Assembly (NCBI GenBank): GCA_900544725.1
Contig: UQWK01000050.1
Coordinates: 1-15,781 of the forward strand
Length of the DNA stretch: 15,781 nucleotides
Reading direction: 5' to 3'
Source of the DNA: an uncultured Collinsella sp.
GTDB taxonomy: Bacteria > Actinomycetota > Coriobacteriia > Coriobacteriales > Coriobacteriaceae
Shown: piece by piece, positions 1 through 7,645 of the stretch
Layout of the letters: the number at the start of each line of letters is the position of its first letter
Numbering within the stretch: position 1 is the stretch's first letter
The notes under the pieces: generated by a model
Told to the model about the DNA's origin: nothing
Databases searched by the model: none
What the model saw: only the letters and a program-made list of their open reading frames with translations
Position numbers and translations under genes: made by a program

Positions 1-14
1 TTTCAAAAAAGTTG

Positions 15-44
15 TTGACGCGCGCGTAACGACTCGTCTAATAT
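15..44 (+). promoter_or_regulatory. Promoter of the tRNA Ile-Ala-Ile unit
   Basis: A TTGACG -35 box (15-20) and a TAATAT -10 box (39-44) are separated by 18 nt. They lie just upstream of the first tRNA at 59, so the predicted transcript starts a few bases before the mature tRNA. Near-consensus sigma-70 elements in front of a tRNA unit are expected. The assignment rests on sequence match only. Confidence 0.7.
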
Positions 45-58
45 ATCCCTTGCGCGAT

Positions 59-135
59 GGACCTGTAGCTCAGTTGGTTAGAGCGTCCGGCTGATAACCG
101 GGAGGTCACAAGTTCGAATCTTGTCAGGTCCACCA
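59..135 (+). tRNA. tRNA-Ile(GAT), copy 1
   Basis: A 77-nt cloverleaf with genomically encoded CCA (133-135). The acceptor stem GGACCTG (59-65) pairs with CAGGTCC (125-131), and A132 is the discriminator. The anticodon GAT is at 93-95 and the T-arm TTCGAAT motif is present. It decodes AUC/AUU. The sequence is identical to the copy at 283-359. In many bacteria Ile(GAT) and Ala(TGC) lie in the 16S-23S spacer, but here they sit directly behind a promoter. Confidence 0.98.
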
Positions 136-146
136 CTTTCTTTCGC

Positions 147-191
147 AATAAACACCCCAGCGAGAGCCGAGTCGCCGCTGGGGTGTTTATT
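147..191. repeat. Perfect 16-bp hairpin between tRNA-Ile and tRNA-Ala
   Basis: The 16-nt arm at 147-162 is exactly complementary to 176-191, with a 13-nt loop. The arm contains CACCCCAGCG, and its outer part is AT-rich (AATAAA/TTTATT). It could be an RNase processing site, or a weak or attenuating terminator that reduces expression of the downstream tRNAs. The tail after it (ACTTTCT) is not a clean T-run, so a full intrinsic terminator is not claimed. Confidence 0.75.
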
Positions 192-202
192 ACTTTCTCC
201 GT

Positions 203-278
203 GGGGGTTTAGCTCAGCTGGGAGAGCGCGGGCTTTGCAAGCCTGAGGTCAGGGGTTCGATCCCCCTAACCTCCACCA
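203..278 (+). tRNA. tRNA-Ala(TGC)
   Basis: A 76-nt cloverleaf with encoded CCA (276-278). The acceptor GGGGGTT (203-209) pairs with AACCTCC and includes the G3:U70 wobble that is the main identity element for alanyl-tRNA synthetase. The anticodon TGC (236-238) sits in loop TTTGCAA, closed by CGGGC/GCCTG. It reads GCN codons. It lies between two identical tRNA-Ile copies. Confidence 0.98.
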
Positions 279-282
279 TGAT

Positions 283-359
283 GGACCTGTAGCTCAGTTG
301 GTTAGAGCGTCCGGCTGATAACCGGGAGGTCACAAGTTCGAATCTTGTCAGGTCCACCA
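283..359 (+). tRNA. tRNA-Ile(GAT), copy 2
   Basis: Identical over 77 nt to the tRNA at 59-135, and the two preceding bases are also identical. CCA is encoded at 357-359. It begins only 4 nt after tRNA-Ala, so it is certainly co-transcribed. Together the two copies form a 79-bp direct repeat at a distance of 224 bp. Confidence 0.98.
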
Positions 360-372
360 TCAAAACGTTAAG

Positions 373-402
373 AGCCCTGGGGCATCGCCTCGGGGCTTTT
401 TT
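373..402 (+). terminator. Intrinsic terminator of the tRNA unit
   Basis: Stem AGCCC-T-GGGGC (373-383) pairs with GCCTC-G-GGGCT (387-397), 11 bp including T:G wobbles, with an ATC loop. It is followed by a run of six T's (397-402). It lies just after the last tRNA. Confidence 0.9.
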
Positions 403-456
403 CTTATCCAACAAAAGTAGTCAAAATAGCCCCGTCCCAAATTAACTACTTTGATT

Positions 457-486
457 TTGTGTGCTGGGCGAAAGATTGGGTAGTAT
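457..486 (+). promoter_or_regulatory. Possible promoter of the BFN-gene cluster
   Basis: TTGTGT (457-462) and TAGTAT (481-486) are 18 nt apart in an AT-rich gap between the tRNA terminator and the gene at 544. The -35 box matches the consensus at only three positions, so this is a tentative call. The location is right for a promoter serving the three genes that follow. Confidence 0.4.
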
Positions 487-543
487 AGCTATTCAATGCG
501 GCGACCCTGCCGTGTGTTAACCGCTACGTACCGGAGGTGTTCC

Positions 544-1044
544 ATGGTTCGTGTCGACATAGAGACCATCGTCATGGCCGCCGGTCCCGTGCCATCGCTT
601 ATCGTGCTTCGCGAGCGCTGCGGCAAGTCGGATTCGCCAGCGCCCCTGCGTTCGCTTTCCATTCAGACCGGCTCGTTTGAGGCCGCGGCCATTAGCCGTG
701 GCATCGATAGCGGTCGCGCCGAGCGCCCGATAACGCATGACCTGCTGCTTGACACCGTCGACGCCCTGGGCGCCAAGCTCGAGCGCATCGAGATCGTTCG
801 TGCCGAGCCGCCGGTGTTCTATGCGACGATTGTCGTGCTGGTCGATGGTGACGAGCGCAAGATTGACGCCCGCCCCAGTGACGCCATTGCCCTTGCCGTG
901 CGCAGTAATGCCCCCATGTTCGTGGAGGACGACATCATGAATCGCCTGGGTACCGTTTCTGCCCATGCCGAGGAAGTTGACGACGAGCAGGAGTTCGAGA
1001 AGTTCGACGAGTTCGTCCATACGCTCTCCCCCGATGATTTCTAA
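544..1044 (+). CDS. Bifunctional nuclease (BFN, DUF151) family protein
   Basis: A protein of 166 residues. Its central motif DARPSDAIALAVR (residues 108-120), followed by a PMFVEDD segment, is the signature of the BFN/DUF151 family. Plant members have DNase/RNase activity; most bacterial members have no assigned substrate. The C-terminus is acidic, with many Glu/Asp and Phe residues. The start at 544 is chosen over an in-frame ATG at 496 because GGAGGTG (533-539) is a strong ribosome binding site 4 nt upstream and the protein then begins in the conserved VRVDIETI style. The gene heads a tight cluster, with the next genes 30 nt after each stop. The family call is confident. Actual nuclease activity is not shown by the sequence. 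Confidence 0.9.
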   Translation: MVRVDIETIVMAAGPVPSLIVLRERCGKSDSPAPLRSLSIQTGSFEAAAISRGIDSGRAERPITHDLLLDTVDALGAKLERIEIVRAEPPVFYATIVVLVDGDERKIDARPSDAIALAVRSNAPMFVEDDIMNRLGTVSAHAEEVDDEQEFEKFDEFVHTLSPDDF

Positions 1045-1074
1045 ATGTCTGGCACGCGAGCGGAGAGGTCGCTG

Positions 1075-1431
1075 ATGGGTACCCGCGTATCGGCTGAAGC
1101 GGCCGCCATCGCGCGTGAAGCCCAGATGCGCTCGGAGGCATCCGAGGCGGCTCGCATCGCCTATGTGACGCAGGCCCGCACGCTTCGCGAGCGCCGCGGC
1201 TCCTATATCAAGATGGTTATCATCTCCGCCCTTGTCGCGGTAATCTGTTCTCGTCTTCGTGGTACAGTTGGTGCGCTTGGGTTTTCGATTTCAACAGGCT
1301 TGGTAATCTGGGGTGTGGTCGATGCCGTGATGCTGACCAACCAGATTAAGGTACTCGACAAGCGCGCGATGGATATGACGCGCGCCCGCGATGCTGCCGC
1401 CAAGATTGCTGCCGAGGCACAAGAACTGTAA
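1075..1431 (+). CDS. Small two-helix membrane protein, unknown function
   Basis: A protein of 118 residues. An Ala/Glu/Arg-rich, probably helical N-terminal part (1-44) is followed by two hydrophobic segments (about 46-60 and 65-87) that would form a membrane hairpin, and then a charged helical C-terminus (about 90-118). I recognise no family. An ATG at 1045, directly abutting the previous stop, is in frame, but GGAGAGG (1062-1068) lies 6 nt before the ATG at 1075, so that start is preferred. The spacing implies co-transcription with the BFN gene upstream and the gene at 1462. Confidence 0.75.
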   Translation: MGTRVSAEAAAIAREAQMRSEASEAARIAYVTQARTLRERRGSYIKMVIISALVAVICSRLRGTVGALGFSISTGLVIWGVVDAVMLTNQIKVLDKRAMDMTRARDAAAKIAAEAQEL

Positions 1432-1461
1432 CGACGCCGGATTCGATGGGAAGGTCTAGAG

Positions 1462-1911
1462 ATGGCACAGGATATGCAGGACGCCGGTAACGTCTCCGCC
1501 GAGCTCGACGCCATGGTGTGTGACCTGATTGGTGCGTTCTTGGACGACCTTGCCGCCGGCGAGAATCCGGGCGTAGTTGTGGCGATCGAGGACGCTGCTT
1601 CCAACCGCTATCTTGCCGCGCTCGACGAGGATGGCGAGGAGGCATGCCTGGAGGCTGCCACCAACTTTATCTCCGAGCACAAGATGGGCCTTAAGGACGA
1701 GGGCCTGGGCCGTATCGCCCGCTATGCCATCGGCTATACCGGCTGCGTCGAGATTGACGGCGGCTACCATGACGCTCTACTCGTGAGCTTCTTTGAGACG
1801 ACGCTCGAGAGCGGCTTTTCGGCATATGTGCTGTATGAGGGCATGGGCGCCGGCGATGGTTTTATGTGGAGCGACCCTGAACCTGCAGGTGAGGAAACCC
1901 CTCTCATCTAA
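1462..1911 (+). CDS. Conserved-looking acidic protein, unknown function
   Basis: A 149-residue soluble, acidic protein without signal peptide or membrane segment. GGAAGG (1449-1454) lies 7 nt before the ATG. Codon use matches the neighbouring core genes, which supports real coding. The sequence alternates helical stretches (SAELDAMVCDLIGAFLDDL) with strand-like ones (VVVAIEDAA, DALLVSFFETT, FSAYVLYEGM), so a compact alpha/beta fold is likely. I recognise no catalytic motif. It is the last gene of the three-gene cluster; typA follows after about 117 nt. Confidence 0.75.
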   Translation: MAQDMQDAGNVSAELDAMVCDLIGAFLDDLAAGENPGVVVAIEDAASNRYLAALDEDGEEACLEAATNFISEHKMGLKDEGLGRIARYAIGYTGCVEIDGGYHDALLVSFFETTLESGFSAYVLYEGMGAGDGFMWSDPEPAGEETPLI

Positions 1912-1953
1912 AATCGCTAAAATAAACGAGTTTTCGGTAAAAGGCTCAATATT

Positions 1954-1981
1954 CCCGCTGAGCGTTGTATCGCTGGGCGGG
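1954..1981 (+). other. Hairpin in the leader region before typA
   Basis: CCCGCTGAGCG (1954-1964) pairs with CGCTGGGCGGG (1971-1981): 11 positions with one wobble and one G-G mismatch, and a 6-nt loop TTGTAT. No T-run follows, so it is more likely a leader or mRNA-end structure than a terminator. It may close the transcript of the gene ending at 1911 or sit in the typA 5' leader. I could not place a convincing typA promoter. Confidence 0.45.
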
Positions 1982-2028
1982 CCGCATACGTGTGCCGTTT
2001 GTATATGGATAGAAGATAGGGGAACTAC

Positions 2029-3867
<1,839 letters not shown>

Positions 3868-3894
3868 GCGCAGGGGCTTATAACCGCCAATAAG

Positions 3895-3929
3895 AAAGGG
3901 CGTCGACCGCAATGGTCGGCGCCCTTTTT
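3895..3929. terminator. Terminator of typA, probably bidirectional
   Basis: A 14-bp stem AAAGGGCGTCGACC (3895-3908) pairs with 3914-3927 with a single T:G wobble and the loop GCAAT. TTTTT (3925-3929) follows on the plus strand. Read on the minus strand the stem is followed by TTTCTTATT, so it can also stop transcription of the convergent gene at 3997-5142. Confidence 0.9.
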
Positions 3930-3959
3930 GGTGCAAGGGGGTTGAGTTGGTCTGCACCA

Positions 3960-3986
3960 CCACAAAGGTGCCTGGCCCTTTTGTGG
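3960..3986. repeat. Small imperfect palindrome, REP-like
   Basis: CCACAAAGG (3960-3968) faces CCTTTTGTGG (3977-3986) across GTGCCTGG-type sequence, with one extra T. It sits between two convergent genes beside the typA terminator. Its shape resembles dispersed palindromes of the GGTGCCTGGCACC kind seen in other bacteria, here degenerate. It may also simply be a second weak terminator for the minus-strand gene. Confidence 0.35.
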
Positions 3987-3996
3987 CGGTTGGCGG

Positions 3997-5142
3997 CTAG
4001 GCGGTGGGGAGTCCTGGCGTGTTGGAGGCTTGTTGGGGCTTGAGGCGGGCGTTGCGCCAGATGATTTGGATAACGTAGCCGAGCATAAAGACAAAGGCCA
4101 CGCCGCTGATGAAGTCGCCGATGAGGGGAAGTCCCGTGAGGGCGCCTGCGGCCACACCGCCGACGGCTGCCATGGCGTAGCGGTTCTGGTTGTGTCCGAC
4201 CATGCGGGCGATCGCGCACCCCGTAAAGGCGGTGGAGACCAGCGCGATGCCGATAACGCCGCACAAGAGGGTTCCGGCAAGCGACAGGCCGGCGATGGAG
4301 ATAATCAGCAGCAGGACGGCAGGGACGATAGAGATCGTGCCCAGAAGACCGCTCACCCACAGTGGCGTGGGGCGCTGGTGGAGCATACCGGCGGCACTGG
4401 CGGCAGCACGCGGAAAGACGAGCTCGAGCAGCAGAGCGACAAAGCAGGTCGAGAGCGCCGCGGCGACGATGCCGCCAATGACATCGTTAAGGGTGGAAGT
4501 ATCTTCGTTCTCGGTGCGGTCGATCTTGAGCGCGCCGACCTCGGCTCCTGCGGCGCGCTCGGGGTCTTCGGAAACATGCGCGCTCACGGTGCCGGTAATG
4601 CGGGCATTCTTGCCCAAGACGAGCTTATCGGCCCAAACCTCGACATCGCCCTCGACGGTGCCGTCGATGGTCACCGTATCGCCTGCAAGTGCTGCCGACT
4701 TGGTGGAGCCTCGCAGGGCAACCGTCTCGCCCATCGCGTAAAAACAGTTGGCGGTGCTACCGGTGTTGAGCACGACATGCTGACCGGCTACCGTCACGCT
4801 GCCATCGATTGCGGTTTTGGAGACATCGATGGTGCGCGCCGCCAGGCGAACGGCTCCGCCTATGGTGCAGTCGCGAATCGAGAGGGTATCGCCCGCGGCG
4901 ATAATATCGCGGCCGATGGAAGCGTCGTCTAGGTTAAGGCTTTGGCCGGCCCAGTACAGGTCGCCTTCGACGCCAGACGGATTTGAGTCAACTTCGGTTG
5001 CGAGCACGTTGCCCGCGGTGTCTGTGCCGGCGAATGACGTCGCGGGAAGCGCGGTCAGCGCAAGTGCAATCAGTGCGAATAGAAGGGCGATGCGGGCCTG
5101 CGCTTTATGGCTCCGGGACGACGGTTCTAGGTTGCAAGGCAT
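3997..5142 (-). CDS. Exported polymer-forming (bactofilin-like) protein with membrane C-terminus
   Basis: A 381-residue protein. Basic residues, then a hydrophobic stretch (about 18-33) and ALPATSFA-G, make a signal peptide with likely cleavage near residue 38. Residues about 60-190 form a repetitive series of short strands with regular Gly/Asp turns (AAGDTLSIRDCTIGG, GDTVTIDGTVEGDVEVW), typical of bactofilin or polymer-forming right-handed beta-helices. After a charged linker (about 190-218) come four or five membrane segments (about 220-245, 262-290, 292-314, 324-343, 345-363). Such proteins probably form an extracytoplasmic scaffold anchored in the membrane; the role here is unknown. The start at 5142 is favoured by GAAGGA 6 nt upstream over an in-frame ATG at 5190. 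The family assignment is from sequence pattern, not a search. Confidence 0.8.
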   Translation of the reverse strand: MPCNLEPSSRSHKAQARIALLFALIALALTALPATSFAGTDTAGNVLATEVDSNPSGVEGDLYWAGQSLNLDDASIGRDIIAAGDTLSIRDCTIGGAVRLAARTIDVSKTAIDGSVTVAGQHVVLNTGSTANCFYAMGETVALRGSTKSAALAGDTVTIDGTVEGDVEVWADKLVLGKNARITGTVSAHVSEDPERAAGAEVGALKIDRTENEDTSTLNDVIGGIVAAALSTCFVALLLELVFPRAAASAAGMLHQRPTPLWVSGLLGTISIVPAVLLLIISIAGLSLAGTLLCGVIGIALVSTAFTGCAIARMVGHNQNRYAMAAVGGVAAGALTGLPLIGDFISGVAFVFMLGYVIQIIWRNARLKPQQASNTPGLPTA

Positions 5143-5247
5143 AGTGAATCCTTCGTTAGATACTCGACATGTACCTAACAGGGTACCCAACGCGCGGGCG
5201 CTCTAAAAGAACCTCTCGGTTGCATTTCGGGGACGAGCCCGCGCCAC

Positions 5248-5937
5248 CTACTTTTTGCGATGCAAAAAACGTGCGATGTCTTCCTCGGTGGGGCTTTTGA
5301 TATCAAAGCGCAGCGAGAGCCAGCGCAGACCCATGGTCACCGCGACGCATACGACCAGCGCGGCGACATTGCTCATGATGCCGCTCATAACGAGACACAC
5401 ATAGCTTGTCGATCCGGCGATGGCGGCGATGGCGTAGAAATTGGTGCGCTGGAAAATGCCCGGAACCACGCCCATAAAGCCGTCGCGCAACATGCCGCCA
5501 CCCACCGCGGTGAAAAAGCCCATCATGATGCATACGGCCGGCGCAAAGCCATAAACCAGTGCTTTGTCCGCTCCGGTGGCGGCGTAGATGCCGACCGAGA
5601 TGATGTCGAGCAATGGGATGAGTTTCTCGGGTTTATCGACGATTGCCGGGAAGATGTAGATGATGGCCGCCGTGGCGATGGAGAGCGGCAGCGCCATCGG
5701 CTGGTTGAGGATGTAGACGTTGCCCACCTGCAGCGTCATGTCGCGCAAAAGACCGCCGCCCAGACCGCAGACCACCGCGAGCGCGACCGCGCCCACCAGG
5801 TCGAGCTTGTGTTCGCGCGCAACCAGCACACCCGAGATCGATGCAGCGACAACAGCGAACATCTCGAGCCAAAAGGGGACAGCGACCATGGCATCCGAGG
5901 CATGTGAGGTAACGGTTATAGCGGCGACGACGGGCAA
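5248..5937 (-). CDS. UPF0126/TRIC-type membrane protein (YicG/YadS-like)
   Basis: A protein of 229 residues from the TTG at 5937, or 213 from the ATG at 5889. It has two homologous halves of about three membrane helices each. Each half carries the family signature of glycines followed by Arg-Asp: GGGLLRD (60-66) and GGGMLRD (146-152). The UPF0126 family is related to TRIC cation channels, and some members are linked to glycine or other small-solute transport; the substrate here is unknown. AAAGGA lies 7 nt before the TTG, while the ATG at 5889 has a poor site but starts where family members usually begin. A short basic tail (about 209-229) follows the last helix. An in-frame extension to 6054 has no supporting ribosome binding site. 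Confidence 0.85.
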   Translation of the reverse strand: MPVVAAITVTSHASDAMVAVPFWLEMFAVVAASISGVLVAREHKLDLVGAVALAVVCGLGGGLLRDMTLQVGNVYILNQPMALPLSIATAAIIYIFPAIVDKPEKLIPLLDIISVGIYAATGADKALVYGFAPAVCIMMGFFTAVGGGMLRDGFMGVVPGIFQRTNFYAIAAIAGSTSYVCLVMSGIMSNVAALVVCVAVTMGLRWLSLRFDIKSPTEEDIARFLHRKK

Positions 5938-6050
5938 GATGGGGTCCTTTGAGTTGCGAGTTGAGACAATGCCCGTACATAGTACATGTTCGGCGCCGAT
6001 TGCGACCCTATTGCTCGGCAAACGGTCGGGACTGGGTGCGGTCACAGGTT

Positions 6051-6119
6051 CCAAACATGTACATCAGCCTCCAAAGATGTCGAAAAATGTCGGTTTTGGA
6101 TGGTGGTGTACATGTTTGG
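6051..6119. repeat. Long hairpin repeat, copy 1
   Basis: Arms at 6051-6075 and 6095-6119 form a 25-position stem with two mismatches and one T:G wobble around a 19-nt loop. The loop contains TGTCG twice. The core (6052-6118) is 65/67 identical to 7261-7327 in the same orientation. The hairpin begins 29 nt beyond the stop codon of the nuclease gene. It might act as a transcription terminator or be a dispersed palindromic repeat. Confidence 0.92.
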
Positions 6120-6147
6120 GGGAAGCGCGGGGTGAGTGGGTTCGTCG

Positions 6148-7155
6148 TTACTCAGAAGGCGACTCTTCGGCTTGATTGCTCTTCCAGTTGCGGATAAGCA
6201 CCTTGCGCAGGTCGTTTTGCTTTCGCTGATACTTGGCATCTACGCAACGGGGCATGCCGAGTGCTTCGCGGATATTGTTCATGGCACGGTGGAAAGCGAG
6301 TTGGCTGGCAAATTGCGTTGAGGTGAGCGTGACGATGCGACAGCCCATTTGGGCGAGTACGGCCTCTCGCTCCGCATCTGCTCCCTTGCGTTCGGCCTCG
6401 TCGTGAAAGCCGCCCTTATATTCGATGCCGAGCTCTCTGCGCTTATAGGTAACAAGAGCGTCGATTTTGAGCGTTCGAGCTTTGGTGCAATGCCAAAGTC
6501 GTTTAGGGATTTCGAGCGGCTTGTTGAGTTCGACACCTCGGATGCCAACGCCGCCTTCGCTCGTCGGGAGTGAAAGGGCGATAGCGGATGCGGTCTCCAT
6601 GGGTGAGGCTGAGTGGTCGTAGATATGCCTGAGCGCGAGTCGGGCGCGTGTGGCACCGGGTTTGCCGGGGTGCCGATCGAGCAGATCGACAATTTCGTTC
6701 TTGGAAGCGGTAGCTGGTTGATCGGTGTAAGGGTCATCGGGATTGAGCCCCATGCGATAATCACCGCAAACTTCGTAGCCGTATTCGAGGTATTCGATTC
6801 TGTCCATCCACTCGGCAGCGAATACGAAGGTAAGGGCTTCGTCGGCGATAAAAATACCAGGGGACAGCTCGTCAATATGGTCGTAGGGTAGATTTTGGCC
6901 AAGAACGTGGCAATTTATACCGTTGGCGCGGATTCGCTCGAAGGCAAATACAACGGAGATATCGATAGTCTCAAGCATGCTAGTGGGAATACCGCAGTCG
7001 GTAAGAGCCTGTCGAATGCGCGTGATACGTTGCTGGGTGGAGAGGCCTCTTGCGCCTATCTGGTAGTCGTGTTGCGCGATCGCTTGAACCAGGTCTTGTG
7101 GCGCATGATGGACGAGCCATGCGGTTTTATGCGTAATGAGAACAGGAGTATCCAT
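6148..7155 (-). CDS. PD-(D/E)XK nuclease-domain protein (DUF559/Vsr-like)
   Basis: A 335-residue protein. The C-terminal domain (about 165-300) has the layout of DUF559/Vsr-type endonuclease folds: KIDALV (D232), GIEYKG (E245, K247), then H251 and a hydrophobic strand CRIVTLT (272-278). D232, E245 and K247 fit the catalytic D...ExK triad. The N-terminal half (CHVLGQNLP at 82-90, YEVCGDYRMG at 127-136) resembles the partner domain of actinobacterial proteins related to AbiEi antitoxins. AGAGG lies 6 nt before the ATG. GC content is lower here (30 of 60 bases at 6781-6840) than in typA (41 of 60 at 2281-2340), and hairpin repeats flank it, suggesting transfer. Substrate and role are unknown. 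A defence role is possible but not shown. Confidence 0.8.
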   Translation of the reverse strand: MDTPVLITHKTAWLVHHAPQDLVQAIAQHDYQIGARGLSTQQRITRIRQALTDCGIPTSMLETIDISVVFAFERIRANGINCHVLGQNLPYDHIDELSPGIFIADEALTFVFAAEWMDRIEYLEYGYEVCGDYRMGLNPDDPYTDQPATASKNEIVDLLDRHPGKPGATRARLALRHIYDHSASPMETASAIALSLPTSEGGVGIRGVELNKPLEIPKRLWHCTKARTLKIDALVTYKRRELGIEYKGGFHDEAERKGADAEREAVLAQMGCRIVTLTSTQFASQLAFHRAMNNIREALGMPRCVDAKYQRKQNDLRKVLIRNWKSNQAEESPSE

Positions 7156-7260
7156 TGGGGACCTCTCGCTTTATGCCGATATGCAGTCCTTATGTCCGTT
7201 GAAGTGAGGAAATATACCGAATGCTGGCAAAACGGCCGATCGTGCGCCGAGTGCGATATG

Positions 7261-7327
7261 CAAACATGTACATCAGCCTCCAAAGATGTCGAAAAATGTC
7301 GGTTTTGGAGGGTGATGTACATGTTTG
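7261..7327. repeat. Long hairpin repeat, copy 2
   Basis: Arms 7261-7284 and 7304-7327 pair with a single G-G mismatch (15 bp plus 8 bp). The loop is identical to copy 1. The two differences from copy 1 (7310 G against T, 7315 A against G) both lie in the right arm and both improve pairing, so copy 2 looks like the more intact version. It lies upstream of the nuclease gene and beyond the terminator of tRNA-Ser(CGA). Confidence 0.92.
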
Positions 7328-7361
7328 GTTGGGATGTGCGGCCGAGAGGGGATCCGATAAC

Positions 7362-7388
7362 AAAAAAGCTCCCATTGCTGGGAGCTTT
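7362..7388 (-). terminator. Terminator after tRNA-Ser(CGA)
   Basis: AAAGCTCCC (7365-7373) pairs with GGGAGCTTT (7380-7388), with loop ATTGCT. Six A's at 7362-7367 read as a T-run on the minus strand. It lies 12 nt past the 3' end of the tRNA. Confidence 0.92.
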
Positions 7389-7399
7389 CTCAACCAAAA

Positions 7400-7490
7400 T
7401 GGCGGAGGAGGAGGGATTCGAACCCTCGTGACCTTATACAGGCCAAACGGTTTTCGAGACCGCCGCATTCAACCACTCTGCCACCCCTCC
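7400..7490 (-). tRNA. tRNA-Ser(CGA)
   Basis: A 91-nt class II tRNA with a long variable arm, on the minus strand. The acceptor GGAGGGG pairs with CTCCTCC, the discriminator is G, and CCA is encoded (7400-7402 on the plus strand). The anticodon CGA (complement of 7454-7456) lies in loop CTCGAAA and reads UCG. I see no clear promoter between it and the upstream tRNA-Ser(GGA) terminator. Confidence 0.97.
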
Positions 7491-7499
7491 GCGTGGGGT

Positions 7500-7529
7500 A
7501 AAAACAAAGCAGGCTCAAAGGCCTGCTTT
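7500..7529 (-). terminator. Terminator between the two tRNA-Ser genes
   Basis: AAAGCAGGC (7506-7514) pairs with GCCTGCTTT (7521-7529), with loop TCAAAG. AAAAA at 7500-7504 gives the T-run on the minus strand. It lies 9 nt past the 3' end of tRNA-Ser(GGA). Confidence 0.88.
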
Positions 7530-7538
7530 GGAATTAAC

Positions 7539-7629
7539 TGGCGGAGAGTCAGGGATTTGAACCCTGGAGACGCTTTTGACGCCTACACGATTTCCAATCG
7601 TGCTCCTTCGGCCACTCGGACAACTCTCC
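7539..7629 (-). tRNA. tRNA-Ser(GGA)
   Basis: A 91-nt class II tRNA on the minus strand. GGAGAGT pairs with the complementary 3' strand, the discriminator is G, and CCA is encoded (7539-7541 on the plus strand). The anticodon GGA (complement of 7593-7595) lies in loop TTGGAAA and reads UCC/UCU. The long variable arm typical of serine tRNAs is present. Confidence 0.97.
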
Positions 7630-7645
7630 GTTAAATGCGAAAGTC

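Noticed and set aside
214..414. Minus-strand frame with peptides such as RFELVTSRL and RGIEPLTS over the tRNA unit
   Set aside because: It is the antisense translation of tRNA-Ile and tRNA-Ala, a well-known source of false proteins.
4030..4932. 300-residue plus-strand frame opposite the bactofilin-like gene
   Set aside because: Composition dominated by Gly/Asp/Ala/Arg and antisense to a well-supported gene with signal peptide and membrane helices.
6051..7327. Insertion sequence or CRISPR interpretation of the repeated hairpins
   Set aside because: Only two copies 1.2 kb apart, in direct rather than inverted orientation, no transposase and no regular spacers.
6895..7431. 178-residue plus-strand frame, and similar frames at 7190-7634
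   Set aside because: They run through the nuclease gene antisense, hairpin copy 2 and the tRNA-Ser genes. The peptide similarity among them comes from the repeated hairpin, not from coding.
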